A stretch of DNA of 64,000 bases from Thermoplasmata archaeon (GTDB taxonomy: Archaea; Thermoplasmatota; Thermoplasmata; Thermoplasmatales; Thermoplasmataceae), in NCBI GenBank assembly GCA_021797735.1, contig JAJZZE010000016.1:1-64000 (forward strand), given 5' to 3'. The notes under the pieces were generated by a model. That model made no database searches. It was given only the letters and a program-made list of their open reading frames with translations, and was not told where the DNA came from. The translations under genes and the position numbers were made by a program. Shown piece after piece: positions 10,508 through 21,466 of this stretch. Every line of letters begins with the position of its first letter. Position 1 is the stretch's first letter.

Positions 10508-10936
10508 TCACCTTACCGTTTTCTCCTTTCTTCCCTTTACAAGTTCATGCAATGATATGCCATTGACCTTTATTACCTTGAATCTTACTCCGGGTATATC
10601 TCCCTTACTTCTTCCCATTCTCCCGCCAATGCCTTCCACCATTACTTCATCATGTTCGTCGATATAGTTTATTGCACCGTCTCCAGGAGCAAATGCGGAT
10701 AACTGCCTTCCATTTTTTATTAGCTGGATCTTAACGCACTTCCTTATTCCTGAGTTAGGCTGTTTTGCCTCAATACCAACCTTTTCTATTACTATGCCCT
10801 TGGCCTGCGGTGATCCTTCCAGAGGATCGCTTTTTCTCCTTAAGTCAAGTATTCTTCTCTTGTAATCTCTATCTGACCATTCGTATCGTTTTCTCGTTTT
10901 TAATAACTTTTTTCCTGCATTCATACCATTAGGCAT
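10508..10936 (-). CDS. rps12: 30S ribosomal protein S12
   Basis: [51 protein letters not shown]. Confidence 0.97.
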   Translation of the reverse strand: MPNGMNAGKKLLKTRKRYEWSDRDYKRRILDLRRKSDPLEGSPQAKGIVIEKVGIEAKQPNSGIRKCVKIQLIKNGRQLSAFAPGDGAINYIDEHDEVMVEGIGGRMGRSKGDIPGVRFKVIKVNGISLHELVKGRKEKTVR

Positions 10937-10940
10937 TATA

Positions 10941-12116
10941 TCACCTTGAATTTGAAATTATTTTGATAACATCATTATTTAATAATTTATAATCTTTTCC
11001 TATTACTCTTCTGGTTCTACCATTAACCGCCCTTATAAAATTTTCACCAATATCCGTATGTATTTTATATGCCAGATCCAGAGCAGTATCCCCCTCTTTC
11101 AGTAGAAAGGCATCGGGTAATATATTTCCATTCTTATCCGTCCATTTGCCCTCATCAAGAACCGGATATATTACTATATATCCAAGCCCCCTTATTATAT
11201 CAGTTAATGTATCATAAAACCTTACAATTTCACCATCTGCAAATTTACTTTTTATTTCGTTTAAAATTTTCCTCTGTTCAGAACCTGATTTTTCCATATA
11301 TTCAAAATCCATGGTGTCTGCTGTTATATAACCATTTTTATAGGCTTTTTCTATAAGCAATTCATATTCTGCAGAAATAAAATGTGTTTTTCCTATTATA
11401 TTTTCTATATCATTTCTATCCCCGGCATTTATTAAATCGGATTTGTTCCCAACATTAAATACTGGTTTTATATATTTTATTATATAACTGCAGAAATTAT
11501 TTATATCGTTATCTGACCAGTTTATTAATTTATCCGGGAACTTCTCCCTGCTCATTATTAAAAATACATCCTTCTCATTTAATCCAAAGGTTGCAGCCTT
11601 TTTTAATATTTTTAATTCCATCCTTTCACTGCTGTTATCCTCTTTTCTCGCAAATTTTATCCAGTCCTTTGCAATTTTTGAGTACATCCATTTTAATATT
11701 TCTTTATTTACAAAGGTTAAATCCTCAACAGGGTTGTATCTGTTTTCGGAAACATTCCCCTCCTTATCGGTCAAACCTGAAGCATCAAATAGATTTATTA
11801 TTATGTCAGCATCCCTTATATTGTCAAGAAACTCGTTTCCCATGCCCTTTCCTTCACTGGCACCCTCTATAAGTCCAGGGACATCTATTATTTCAACCGG
11901 TATATATCTTATTCCGTTTATACACTTTCCCTCTCTTGGGTGACATTTTTCATTTATCTCATTTTCCGGGCATTTATCTTTTATAAATGATATACCCACA
12001 TTTGGCTTTATCGTTGTAAATGGATAGTTTGCTATCTCCACATCTATTGATGTAATAGCAGAAAACAATGTGGATTTACCGGCATTTGGTTTGCCTATCA
12101 ATCCTATTTTTAGCAT
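10941..12116 (-). CDS. OBG/YchF-type GTPase with TGS domain
   Basis: [43 protein letters not shown]-terminal TGS-like region. Confidence 0.92.
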   Translation of the reverse strand: MLKIGLIGKPNAGKSTLFSAITSIDVEIANYPFTTIKPNVGISFIKDKCPENEINEKCHPREGKCINGIRYIPVEIIDVPGLIEGASEGKGMGNEFLDNIRDADIIINLFDASGLTDKEGNVSENRYNPVEDLTFVNKEILKWMYSKIAKDWIKFARKEDNSSERMELKILKKAATFGLNEKDVFLIMSREKFPDKLINWSDNDINNFCSYIIKYIKPVFNVGNKSDLINAGDRNDIENIIGKTHFISAEYELLIEKAYKNGYITADTMDFEYMEKSGSEQRKILNEIKSKFADGEIVRFYDTLTDIIRGLGYIVIYPVLDEGKWTDKNGNILPDAFLLKEGDTALDLAYKIHTDIGENFIRAVNGRTRRVIGKDYKLLNNDVIKIISNSR

Positions 12117-12553
12117 TATGATTCTACCTCTCTCATATCATAGCCTTTCGGGCATGATATTTTTTGCACTATCTTATTTACCACAATCTTCTTGCTGGAT
12201 ATACTAAGGAGGTTACATTTTTCTATGTTAGGGCATGTTAAATAATCACATTTCATTGATTTCAGTTCTATTGAGGATCCTTCCATTAACCTTTTTCCAT
12301 TCTGTATATTATATGTATTCTTTATTTCCTCAACCTCTATTGTGGAAACCTTGTTTTTATTATAAACATAGCATGGATTTACCTGCTCCTTAACATCGGT
12401 TATTTTATATTTTTTTCCAGGTTCAAGATTAAAGCATACATTCCTTATTCTACATTCATCGCACTTTCCTGATAATGGCCCCTTAAACGTAAACTCCATA
12501 TCTTTTCTTGCTAAATCAACACCTATTAACGTTATTTTATTCAACTTAATCAT
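12116..12553 (-). CDS. UPF0179-type Cys-rich protein
   Basis: Conserved Cys pattern CDECRIRNVC...YLTCPNIEKCNLL...CPKGYD. Confidence 0.75.
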   Translation of the reverse strand: MIKLNKITLIGVDLARKDMEFTFKGPLSGKCDECRIRNVCFNLEPGKKYKITDVKEQVNPCYVYNKNKVSTIEVEEIKNTYNIQNGKRLMEGSSIELKSMKCDYLTCPNIEKCNLLSISSKKIVVNKIVQKISCPKGYDMREVES

Positions 12554-12599
12554 ATTCCATAAAATTCAATAGTTTATTAAGGTTATGATTGAAAAGAGA

Positions 12600-13649
12600 T
12601 TATATTACCTTTGTTGTTTCTAATGCTTTTTCTGCAACGTTATCACTTAGATCCGTTTCACCTAAAATTGTATATCTTTCCGGTCTGAGCCTGTGTGCTA
12701 TTGATAATGCCTTTATAACTATATTATTGCCTATTCCATAGTCTGAAGCCTTTGTTGATACCCCAATTTTTTTGTACACATCATATAGCATTTTCCAGTC
12801 ACCGCCATGGAAATACATCGCCACCAGAGAACCCATTGCCACGCTCTCACCATGCATTGATGTGCCTCTGCCAAGAATTTCCAGGGCATGTGCAAATAAA
12901 TGCTCACTTCCACTTGCAGGTCTTGATGTGCCGGCAATTGCCATGGCTGTTCCAGATGCCAGTATCTCTTTCATTATTAACCATATACTGTCCTCCAGTC
13001 CCGGCTGTATTATGTTTGCATTTTCTATTAATTCCTTAGAGGCATATTCTGATATAACAGCAGCCGTACTGCTGAATTCTTCACCCTTTATCCTGTTTGC
13101 CAGTTTCCAGTCCATAACGGATGTTATATTTGCTATCACATCGGAAGCACCGGAAGCTGCGAATCTAAACGGTGCTTTTAACATTATACTTGTATCGGCT
13201 ACAATTGCAGAGGGCATGGCAGCCTCTATGGATAAAAATGATTTTCCATCATAAATCGATGCCCTTGGGGATGCTATGCCGTCATGGCTTGGTGCTGTTG
13301 GCACACTTATAAAGGGAACATTTATATCATACGCCACCTTTTTTGCAAGGTCTATTTTTGATCCACCGCCTATACCTATTGTTAATCCTATTTTATATTT
13401 TTTCACGTCATTTTTTATGGAATTCAGGGTCTCCATAGTTGAATTTTCTACCTTTATAACCTTATAATTAATATTATTCATCAGGCCTATAACCCTCTTG
13501 GCTGCAACATCATATGTTTTATTTCCAGTAATAATCAGGACCGTACCGGACCTTAAATTTTTTTCTATAACTTCCCTTATATTATAAATTGCATTATGAC
13601 CTATGTAAACGTCATTTGGAAAATGCATTGCCTTTATCTTGTCAAACAT
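12600..13649 (-). CDS. egsA: sn-Glycerol-1-phosphate dehydrogenase
   Basis: GIGGGSKIDLAKK, SVPTAPSHDGIASPRASI, SGSEHLFAHALE. Confidence 0.95.
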   Translation of the reverse strand: MFDKIKAMHFPNDVYIGHNAIYNIREVIEKNLRSGTVLIITGNKTYDVAAKRVIGLMNNINYKVIKVENSTMETLNSIKNDVKKYKIGLTIGIGGGSKIDLAKKVAYDINVPFISVPTAPSHDGIASPRASIYDGKSFLSIEAAMPSAIVADTSIMLKAPFRFAASGASDVIANITSVMDWKLANRIKGEEFSSTAAVISEYASKELIENANIIQPGLEDSIWLIMKEILASGTAMAIAGTSRPASGSEHLFAHALEILGRGTSMHGESVAMGSLVAMYFHGGDWKMLYDVYKKIGVSTKASDYGIGNNIVIKALSIAHRLRPERYTILGETDLSDNVAEKALETTKVI

Positions 13650-13822
13650 TAATAAAGAATATTGTATTAGGATATAAATTTAATTATTTTCAAATAAAAT
13701 GTGATATAATGAATTGAATTTACTGTAGATCAGGCAATCATGATAAAATCTATGTTATGAGATAATGGCAGATAATTATCATAAGAGCGTAAAAACTAAT
13801 AACACATTACTCATAATCTTAT

Positions 13823-14665
13823 ATGAATCTGGAAACTGAAATAAGGTCATTTGAAAGATTTATGGTTTCTGAGAGAAAAAGTTTCTACACAATTAAGGAG
13901 TATAAATTCTTAATATCCGGATTTTTAGGTTTTGTAAACAAGGATATTAAAAATATAAATAATGAAGATATAGAAAATTATAAGGATTATATTGTAACCA
14001 CAAAAAAATATTCAAAGGCATCCCAGTATCTATCAATAAAGGCAATAAGATTATTCTATAGATATAAAAATATTGATTTGCCATTTAACCTTGTGGCACC
14101 CAGAAGGTCAAAAAAGATGCCCGTGTATTTAAATGAGGGAGATGCAGGAAAATTAATAGAGGCTTCAAATAACAAGAGAACAAGGGCAATAATATCAGTT
14201 TTTTTATATACCGGTGTAAGGGTGAGCGAATTATCAAATTTAATGATTGATGATGTAGACTTTGATGAGAACATAATTTATATACGTGCAGGCAAGGGTG
14301 ATAAGGATAGAATAGTTGTAATGCCAGATGTATGTAAAAATGATTTAAAACTATATCTAGCAGATAGAATAAAAATAAATTCCAGCAATAGTTATCTATT
14401 TATTTCAAACAAAAAAACAAGGTTTGATACATCAACAATAGAAAGACTGATTAAAAAAACTGGAATAAAGGCAGGTATAAGCAAAAATATAACGCCACAT
14501 GTTTTAAGGCACACATTTGCAACCTCAATTTTAAGGAATGGTGGTGATATAAGATTTATACAGCAGATCCTTGGCCATGCAAGCCTTGCGACGACACAGA
14601 TATATACGCATATAGATGATAATACATTAAAGGAAATGTATGAAATGCATATGCCAAAATATTAA
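13823..14665 (+). CDS. xerA: XerA/XerC-type tyrosine recombinase
   Basis: YTGVRVSELSNL, HVLRHTFATSILRNGGDIRFIQQILGHASLATTQIYTH. Confidence 0.92.
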   Translation: MNLETEIRSFERFMVSERKSFYTIKEYKFLISGFLGFVNKDIKNINNEDIENYKDYIVTTKKYSKASQYLSIKAIRLFYRYKNIDLPFNLVAPRRSKKMPVYLNEGDAGKLIEASNNKRTRAIISVFLYTGVRVSELSNLMIDDVDFDENIIYIRAGKGDKDRIVVMPDVCKNDLKLYLADRIKINSSNSYLFISNKKTRFDTSTIERLIKKTGIKAGISKNITPHVLRHTFATSILRNGGDIRFIQQILGHASLATTQIYTHIDDNTLKEMYEMHMPKY

Positions 14666-15708
14666 TTTTCTCTCTTTATCATGTAATCGAGAAGGAAATC
14701 AATCATATCTATAGCCTCCTTATTGCCCTTTATCTTCCTTAACTCTTTTTTAGCGTTTACTGTTAATTCGTTTATCTTTTTCATAGAATAATCATATGAA
14801 CCGGTACTTTTTATTATCTCCTTTAATCTATTGAAATCATCATCATTGATGTTACCATTTTTTATAGCACGGTCAATAAATTTCCTATCATCATTACTGG
14901 AGTTCTCATATGCCTTTATTATCAACAGCGTTTTCTTTCCCTCGTTTACATCACTTTTTATGGATTTGCCCGTTTTATTTTCATCACCGAATATACCAAG
15001 GACATCATCATATAACTGGAAAGCTACACCGGCATTGTAACCAAAGGCTCTTAAATTTTCAATGTACTGGTTTTCCCCGGATAAATACGCACCAATTAAT
15101 ACCGGCCCCTCTACTGTATATCTTGCAGTTTTTAGATAATGTAACCTAAATAATTTTTCCTCGCTATAATTATCATTTATGGATGAATATATGTCCAGTA
15201 TCTGGCCCTTGCCTGTATCTTCTATAACCTTGGAAAATTCATAATCCGCCTTTAATAAATTATCGATGTCGAAACCTGATTTTAATAACGCTTCATGTGA
15301 AAATGTATCTATCAAATCACCGGCACTTATTGCCACATTTTCAGCTATTTTTTTATCATTTACGCTCTGTTCTATTGCCTTATGAAAACTGGGTTTTCCC
15401 CTTCTGAGGTCGCTATTATCCATAATATCATCATGTATTAATAGAAATGATTGTGCCATCTCTATGGATGTTGATGCCCTTATTATTTTTTCATCAACAT
15501 CTTTAAAAATATTATATGACGTTATCATCAGTATGGGCCTTAATCTTTTACCCCCATTTAATGTAAAGGTTTCCAATTCTCTTATAACACCATTTATTTC
15601 ATCATCATTGCATTCGCCCAGCTTCATACTGAAATATTTCTCAAGCTCATCGTTTATGGAATTTCTTAGATTTTCCAATCTTTTTTTATAATATTCTATG
15701 TTTATCAA
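14662..15708 (-). CDS. idsA: Geranylgeranyl/farnesyl diphosphate synthase
   Basis: GGKRLRPILM, LIHDDIMDNSDLRRGKPSFH, QLYDDVLGIFGDENKTGKS. Confidence 0.93.
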   Translation of the reverse strand: MINIEYYKKRLENLRNSINDELEKYFSMKLGECNDDEINGVIRELETFTLNGGKRLRPILMITSYNIFKDVDEKIIRASTSIEMAQSFLLIHDDIMDNSDLRRGKPSFHKAIEQSVNDKKIAENVAISAGDLIDTFSHEALLKSGFDIDNLLKADYEFSKVIEDTGKGQILDIYSSINDNYSEEKLFRLHYLKTARYTVEGPVLIGAYLSGENQYIENLRAFGYNAGVAFQLYDDVLGIFGDENKTGKSIKSDVNEGKKTLLIIKAYENSSNDDRKFIDRAIKNGNINDDDFNRLKEIIKSTGSYDYSMKKINELTVNAKKELRKIKGNKEAIDMIDFLLDYMIKREN

Positions 15709-15792
15709 TGCATGGTAATTAATTAAACTATAATTAAATTTTTTTATAATTTTGTAACTTAATATTAATATATTTGATTTAAATACAAAAGT

Positions 15793-16482
15793 ATGAGCGA
15801 AGATTTTGTGTATAAAAAAGATGATGAAGCAGATGATTATAATGAGCGCGGTATATCATATTTCAACGTCATGCAGTATGCGGATGCTGTAAAAGAATTT
15901 ACAAAGGCAATAAACATAATAAAAACCGACCCGGATTACTTTTTAAACAGGGCAATGGCATATTACTCATTAAAAATGTATGATGCAGCAATAAAGGACT
16001 GTAAGAGTGCAATAACATTAAGTGCTGACAGGGGCGATTATCACAATACATTAGGTGCTATATATGATGATATGAAGGATTTAAAAAGCGCGATGAATGA
16101 ATTTAATGAGGCAATAAGGATTGAGAATGATGTGCCTGATTATTATTACAATAGAGGCAATGTCTACTGGGAACTCGATGACAGGGAAAATGCGTTGAAG
16201 GACTATGACAAGGCAGTGTCATTGAATAGCAGTGATGCTGTATTTTTCTATAAAAGGTCACAGTTATACACGGATTTAAAGAGATACGACGATGCAATAA
16301 AAGACATTGAAGAATGCATAAAACTTGGAAAAAATCCAGAATATTTCAGGGCGGAAGCCAGCATATATGAGTTGAATGGCGATTATAAAAAGGCGGATGA
16401 AACCATTAAAAAGGCAATTGAATTATCTCCGGATGACATATCACTGAAATCAAAAAAATACGAAATAAATAAAAAGTTATAA
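15793..16482 (+). CDS. TPR-repeat protein
   Basis: Repeated TPR units (DYYYNRGNVYWELDDRENALKDYDKAVSLN, etc.). Confidence 0.9.
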   Translation: MSEDFVYKKDDEADDYNERGISYFNVMQYADAVKEFTKAINIIKTDPDYFLNRAMAYYSLKMYDAAIKDCKSAITLSADRGDYHNTLGAIYDDMKDLKSAMNEFNEAIRIENDVPDYYYNRGNVYWELDDRENALKDYDKAVSLNSSDAVFFYKRSQLYTDLKRYDDAIKDIEECIKLGKNPEYFRAEASIYELNGDYKKADETIKKAIELSPDDISLKSKKYEINKKL

Positions 16483-16516
16483 AAAATTTTAATTATTAAT
16501 TATCTATCTCATTAAC

Positions 16517-17461
16517 ATGAAAGCGTTATATTTTGAAAAACCCGGTATTGAAAATTTAAAGATAGGAGATGTAAAGGAACCTAAAAATGGATTAAAAATC
16601 AAAATTATAAAGGCTGGATTTAATCCACTGGACTATAACCTTATTTCTGGCAATATTATTTATAATGTAAATCCGATGCCACACATACCCGGGTCAGAGG
16701 TTCTGGGAATTGCAATGGAGGACGGTAAAAACATTAAAAAAGGTGATAGGGTAATTGTATACGGTAAGATCTTTGATAATAACTGCGATATGTGTTTTTC
16801 AGGCAATGAGCAGCTGTGTTATAATGGAGGCATCTGGGGGGTAATAACAGATGGTGGTTATTCAGAATATATATCAATAGGGGAACAGAATATTTTTAGG
16901 GTTCCCGAAAATCTTGATGACAATACAGCAGTAAGCATAGGCATAGGTGCCCTAACTGCATACCGTGCACTAAAAAAAGCAAATCCAGAATTGCATAAAA
17001 AAGTTCTGATATATGGAATGGGAAATACAGGAATATTTACAGCACAGCTGGCTAAATATATGGGGCTGGATGTATATGCATTATCAAGGAAGAACATGCC
17101 AGATATAAAAACATTTAAGGAAATACCCGGGGATTTAAAGGCAGATATAGTTATTAATCCACTTGGCGGTGATCTGTTCTCGGATTCATTAAAACATGTA
17201 AAGAGAAAGGGAAAAATCATAACATATGGCATTTTAAATGGAAGGTTTTCCAGTATGGATATTGCCGGCATCTATACAAATGAAATTGAGATTTATGGGT
17301 CTACAGGTGGTTCGAGACTTGATTTATATGAATTACTGAATATAATGGGCACACATAAATTCAGTTTACCCGTTTATAAAGAATACAGTTTATGGGATAT
17401 AAAGGATGCCTTTAATGATTTTAAGAACAGGGAAAACGGAAGGATAATATTTAATTTATAA
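16517..17461 (+). CDS. Zinc-type alcohol dehydrogenase/quinone reductase (MDR family)
   Basis: HIPGSEVLG, GDRVIVYGKIFDNNCDMCFSGNEQLC, Rossmann segment VLIYGMGNTGIFTAQLAK. Confidence 0.88.
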   Translation: MKALYFEKPGIENLKIGDVKEPKNGLKIKIIKAGFNPLDYNLISGNIIYNVNPMPHIPGSEVLGIAMEDGKNIKKGDRVIVYGKIFDNNCDMCFSGNEQLCYNGGIWGVITDGGYSEYISIGEQNIFRVPENLDDNTAVSIGIGALTAYRALKKANPELHKKVLIYGMGNTGIFTAQLAKYMGLDVYALSRKNMPDIKTFKEIPGDLKADIVINPLGGDLFSDSLKHVKRKGKIITYGILNGRFSSMDIAGIYTNEIEIYGSTGGSRLDLYELLNIMGTHKFSLPVYKEYSLWDIKDAFNDFKNRENGRIIFNL

Positions 17462-18100
17462 TGATTTTAATTTTTTTATGTTTTCATCTATATTGCTGAA
17501 TATATATGATGCAGAAACCAGTATATCTGCACCGGCATCCACTGCCAGTTTACCCGTTTTATCATCTATTCCGCCATCAATTTCTATTTTTGTTTTATAG
17601 TTATTTTTATCTATAAATTCTCTTGCCTCCCTGACATTATTCAACGAAGACTCAATAAATTTCTGGCCTGAAAATCCAGGATAAACAGACATAACCAGTA
17701 AAATCTCTGCCCTATCTAAAAATTTAAAAACTTTTTTAACGTCCGTATCTGGATTTATTACAATGCCGTATCTTATGTTATTAGCCTTCAGCCTGCCTAA
17801 AAGTTCATTTATATTTATAGGGGCCTCATAATGTATTAATAATACATCTATTCCAGAATTAATAAACGATTCGTAATACTTATCAGGCCGTTCTATCATT
17901 AAATGCCCATCAAGCCTTAAGTTAGTATTTTTTCTTATAGCCCTGATTAAATCCGGACCCATTGTAATATTATCCACAAAGTTTCCGTCCATTATGTCCA
18001 GATGAAATGATCCTGCACCGGCATTTTCACATTTCTTTATTTCTTCGTATAGGTGTGATAAATCCGAGGATATTATTGATGGTGAAATTTCTATTTCCAT
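17456..18100 (-). CDS. rpe: Ribulose-phosphate 3-epimerase
   Basis: ISPSIISSDLSHL, HLDIMDGNFVDNITMGPD, HLMIERPDKY, VYPGFSGQKFI, EIDGGID. Confidence 0.92.
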   Translation of the reverse strand: MEIEISPSIISSDLSHLYEEIKKCENAGAGSFHLDIMDGNFVDNITMGPDLIRAIRKNTNLRLDGHLMIERPDKYYESFINSGIDVLLIHYEAPININELLGRLKANNIRYGIVINPDTDVKKVFKFLDRAEILLVMSVYPGFSGQKFIESSLNNVREAREFIDKNNYKTKIEIDGGIDDKTGKLAVDAGADILVSASYIFSNIDENIKKLKSL

Positions 18101-18234
18101 TATAAATAATCATTATCACAGATTTATCTTTTTTCCTTTTATGGTTTTAACAGTTGAAGTAGAAAACCCACACCATTTATGGGTGGGATGAGAGCGAACC
18201 AATAATATTATATACGGATAATATATCTATAATT

Positions 18235-18633
18235 ATGCCAAAGGGTTACAGCAGTTCAAGCACATCTGTCCATTTCATGAACTATCATTTTGTCTGGTGC
18301 CCAAAATATAGAAGAAAGCTAATTACAGGGAATATTGAAATTAGATTAAAGGAGATAATCATGGGTGTTGCACAGGAAAATAACTGGGAGATTATTGCAC
18401 TGGAAACAATGCCAGACCATGTGCACCTCTTCATCAAAACAGATCCGACAATAGCACCAAACAGTGTAATCGCAAAGGTAAAAGGCAGAACATCAAGATT
18501 ACTCAGATTCGAATTCCCTGAACTGAGGAGTAGATTGCCTTCGTTATGGACACGGAGCTATTTCGTATCTACTGATGGCCATGTATCGTCAGAGGCAATA
18601 AAGAAATATGTGGGGGGTCAGAAGGGGATATGA
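18235..18633 (+). CDS. tnpA: IS200/IS605 Y1 (HUH) transposase
   Basis: NYHFVWCPKYRRKLI, MPDHVHLFI HUH motif, SSEAIKKYVGGQKG catalytic Tyr helix. Confidence 0.95.
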   Translation: MPKGYSSSSTSVHFMNYHFVWCPKYRRKLITGNIEIRLKEIIMGVAQENNWEIIALETMPDHVHLFIKTDPTIAPNSVIAKVKGRTSRLLRFEFPELRSRLPSLWTRSYFVSTDGHVSSEAIKKYVGGQKGI

Positions 18634-19931
18634 TAAAGGCATATAAGTTCAGGACCTATCTGGATAAAGAACAGATCCAGAACCTTGAATCCACCCTTAA
18701 CGCATGCCGTGAGCTGTATAACGCCATGCTTCAGCAGAGAATATACGCATACAGAATGGGAAAAAAGGTAACCCGTTATTCCCAGGTAAATGAAATACCA
18801 GAGGTAAAGAAAGCATTTCCAGAATTCAATAACATCCATTCACAGGTAATACAGGAAGTCCCGGTGAGGCTTGATAAGGCATATGATAACTTTTACGGAA
18901 GAGTAGATAAGAAGAATAATGGCAAGAATATAAAGGCGGGCTTCCCAAGGTTCAAATCAAGGAAGAGGTATAATTCAATAACCTATCCACAGTCCGGATT
19001 TAAAATACTTGAGAATGGTCATATATTGGCATCAAAGATTGGTGAGATAAGAATGTTCATGCACCGCCCTGTAGATGGCAGGATAAGAACACTTACCTTT
19101 AAGAGAAACGGTGCAGGTGAGTGGTATGCAATTATTACAGCTGGTGATCCTGATAAGGAACAGACTGTTGAGGATCACTTTTCAATACTCAACGAAAATA
19201 TGAATCCAACAGGTTATGATGTAGGATTAAAGTCACTTATAACGGACAGCAATGGAGAACATACAGAGGCACCTCAATACTTCAGGAAATCAGAGGAGAG
19301 ATTGGTCAGGGCAAATCGAAACCTGTCAAGGAAAAAGAAGTATTCCAAAAACTGGAAAAAAGCCAATCACAGGTTATCAAGGGTCTACAGGAAGACCGTA
19401 AGGCAGAGGGATGATTACTCAAATAAATTATCCAGGAATATAGCTTCCAGGAACAAGTTAATAGTTTTTGAGGCACTAAATATACAGGGAATGGTAAGGA
19501 ACCATCATTTAGCAAAGAGCATAGCAGATGCATCATGGTATGATATCATAAGGAAAACAACCTACAAGGCTGAAAGTGCCGGTAACATTGTTTTGCTTGT
19601 TGATCCAGGGAATACATCCAAAATGTGCTCTAAATGTGGAAATATAAAGAAAGATCTAAAGCTTTCAGATCGTGTATATAATTGTGATGTATGCGGACTC
19701 ACTATCGATAGGGATGAGAATGCAGCTATAAATATAAAAAACAGGGGTTTATTGCTATTCCTGTATGTATACGTATATTTACATAAACACTTTAAGAAAG
19801 TAGGGAGGGGCACTCCCGAATTTACGCCTGTGGAGATTGGGGCTCTACCCGCAAGGGCAACTCCCCGTCATAGAAGCAGGAAGCCCACGGCTTTAGTCAT
19901 GGGAGGATGTCACTATGGTGATGTTTATTGA
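18630..19931 (+). CDS. tnpB: TnpB RNA-guided nuclease (IS605/IS1341)
   Basis: RuvC GYDVGLKSLITD, FEALNIQGM, DRDENAAINI; zinc finger CSKCGN...CDVCG; ATGA overlap with tnpA. Confidence 0.93.
   Translation: MIKAYKFRTYLDKEQIQNLESTLNACRELYNAMLQQRIYAYRMGKKVTRYSQVNEIPEVKKAFPEFNNIHSQVIQEVPVRLDKAYDNFYGRVDKKNNGKNIKAGFPRFKSRKRYNSITYPQSGFKILENGHILASKIGEIRMFMHRPVDGRIRTLTFKRNGAGEWYAIITAGDPDKEQTVEDHFSILNENMNPTGYDVGLKSLITDSNGEHTEAPQYFRKSEERLVRANRNLSRKKKYSKNWKKANHRLSRVYRKTVRQRDDYSNKLSRNIASRNKLIVFEALNIQGMVRNHHLAKSIADASWYDIIRKTTYKAESAGNIVLLVDPGNTSKMCSKCGNIKKDLKLSDRVYNCDVCGLTIDRDENAAINIKNRGLLLFLYVYVYLHKHFKKVGRGTPEFTPVEIGALPARATPRHRSRKPTALVMGGCHYGDVY
19790..19912 (+). ncRNA. Putative omegaRNA scaffold overlapping the tnpB 3' end
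   Basis: Position at the IS605 right end with hairpin GAAGCCCACGGCTTTAGTC...; extent inferred by analogy. Confidence 0.4.
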
Positions 19932-21457
19932 ATAAGGAAATTAAAGATCTTAATAAAATAGAAATAAAATATTTAATTAAATTATTTCCAGTTTTCAGAA
20001 AGTTTATGGCAGACCGTAAAAAATCGAAGAAGAATGAGGAATATGATTATAAAATTGAAAGAAACGGCAGGAAAGCGGTAAATTCTTTTATAGAACTTGG
20101 ACCCACATTCATAAAACTTGGGCAGGTTTTATCAGCAAGGCCTGATTTATTACCTAAAGAATACCTGAAGGCGTTTCAGGATTTACAGGATAATGTACCC
20201 CCTGATAAATTTGAATATGCCAGGGAACTAATAGAAAAAAATGTGGGTAATATAAATGAAAAATTCCGGTATTTTAATGAAAATGCAATATCCGGGGCAT
20301 CACTGGGACAGGTTTATCTGGCAGGGTATAATGGTATTGATGCTGCAGTCAAGGTTAACCGCCATAATATAGATTATGTATTAAAAAGAGATATAATTGT
20401 AATCAAGAGATTGCTGAAAACATTTAAAAGATTTATTGATAATTATTTATACATAAGCATCTCAAATGTTATCTCAGATTTTTCTGTAAGAATCTACGAT
20501 GAGGCAAATTATTTTATGGAGGCCGAAAACCTGAACAGAATAAAGGACAATGTTAAAAAATATGATATAGTTGTACCGGATGTATTATTTGTTTCAAAGG
20601 AGGTAATCATTTTAAGTTATATAAAGGGAATAAAAATTACAGATGTAAAATCATTAAGGGAAAAAAATATAGATTTAAAAAAACTGGCATTTAAACTGGA
20701 CATTACATTTATAAGAATGTTGTTAAGAAACGACATATTCCATGCTGATCCACACCCCGGCAATCTGGCAGTGGGTGATGATGGCAGGATCATATTATAC
20801 GACTTCGGCATGGTGGGTAAACTGGATGGGGAAACGAGATTTAAATTATTAAAATTATATGATGGATTGATAACAAAGGATGCTGATACAATCATGGATT
20901 CACTGCTGGAATTAAACGCACTGTCTCCTGCTGCAAACAGGGGAATAATAAGAAAAGGGATAGAGTTATCAATAGCAAATCTGGCAGGCAGGAACGTTAA
21001 TGAAATGGATATATCAGAACTATTTGAAATAGCAAATAATGTAATATTTGAATTCCCCTTTCACCTGCCAAGGGAACTTGTACTGTATATGAGAATGTCC
21101 TCATTACTTGAGGGAATATGTAAAACACTGGATCCAAATTTCCGGTTTGTGCTGGTTCTGAGGGATATACTTTACAATGAGGGGATGCTGGAAGAATTAT
21201 ACAGAAAGGAATTAAGTGAATTTTTTTCAAAATCTGTAATATCTATTGAAAAGGGCCTTGATGTTCTGCCACTGCTGAAAAGAAGGCTTGAGGAAACAAC
21301 GGATATAACAAAAAAACCGGATAATAAACTTCCTGCATCAGTATTTTTATCGGCAATTTTTATAGCAATGATTCTGTATGCAGAGACCAGGCCGATCATA
21401 TCATTTATAGTTATAATAATAGATATAATTGCCTTTGCATATATATTAAAAAAATAA
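19928..21457 (+). CDS. ABC1/UbiB-family kinase-like protein
   Basis: LGPTFIKLGQVLSARPDLLPKEYL, DPHPGNLAVGDDGRIILYDFGMVG, C-terminal TM helices; TTG start at 19928. Confidence 0.92.
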   Translation: MNKEIKDLNKIEIKYLIKLFPVFRKFMADRKKSKKNEEYDYKIERNGRKAVNSFIELGPTFIKLGQVLSARPDLLPKEYLKAFQDLQDNVPPDKFEYARELIEKNVGNINEKFRYFNENAISGASLGQVYLAGYNGIDAAVKVNRHNIDYVLKRDIIVIKRLLKTFKRFIDNYLYISISNVISDFSVRIYDEANYFMEAENLNRIKDNVKKYDIVVPDVLFVSKEVIILSYIKGIKITDVKSLREKNIDLKKLAFKLDITFIRMLLRNDIFHADPHPGNLAVGDDGRIILYDFGMVGKLDGETRFKLLKLYDGLITKDADTIMDSLLELNALSPAANRGIIRKGIELSIANLAGRNVNEMDISELFEIANNVIFEFPFHLPRELVLYMRMSSLLEGICKTLDPNFRFVLVLRDILYNEGMLEELYRKELSEFFSKSVISIEKGLDVLPLLKRRLEETTDITKKPDNKLPASVFLSAIFIAMILYAETRPIISFIVIIIDIIAFAYILKK

Positions 21458-21466
21458 AATTATTAA

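Larger units (their letters stand above)
18156..19925 (+). mobile_element. IS200/IS605-family element carrying tnpA and tnpB (ends approximate)
   Basis: Left-end hairpin CCCACACCATTTATGGGTGGG (~18169-18189), Y1 transposase plus TnpB, right end GGAAGCCCACGGCTTTAGTCATGGGAGGATGTCAC (~19875-19909). Confidence 0.85.

Noticed and set aside
16858-17271. 137-aa minus-strand ORF within the alcohol dehydrogenase gene
   Set aside because: Antisense shadow of a well supported CDS.
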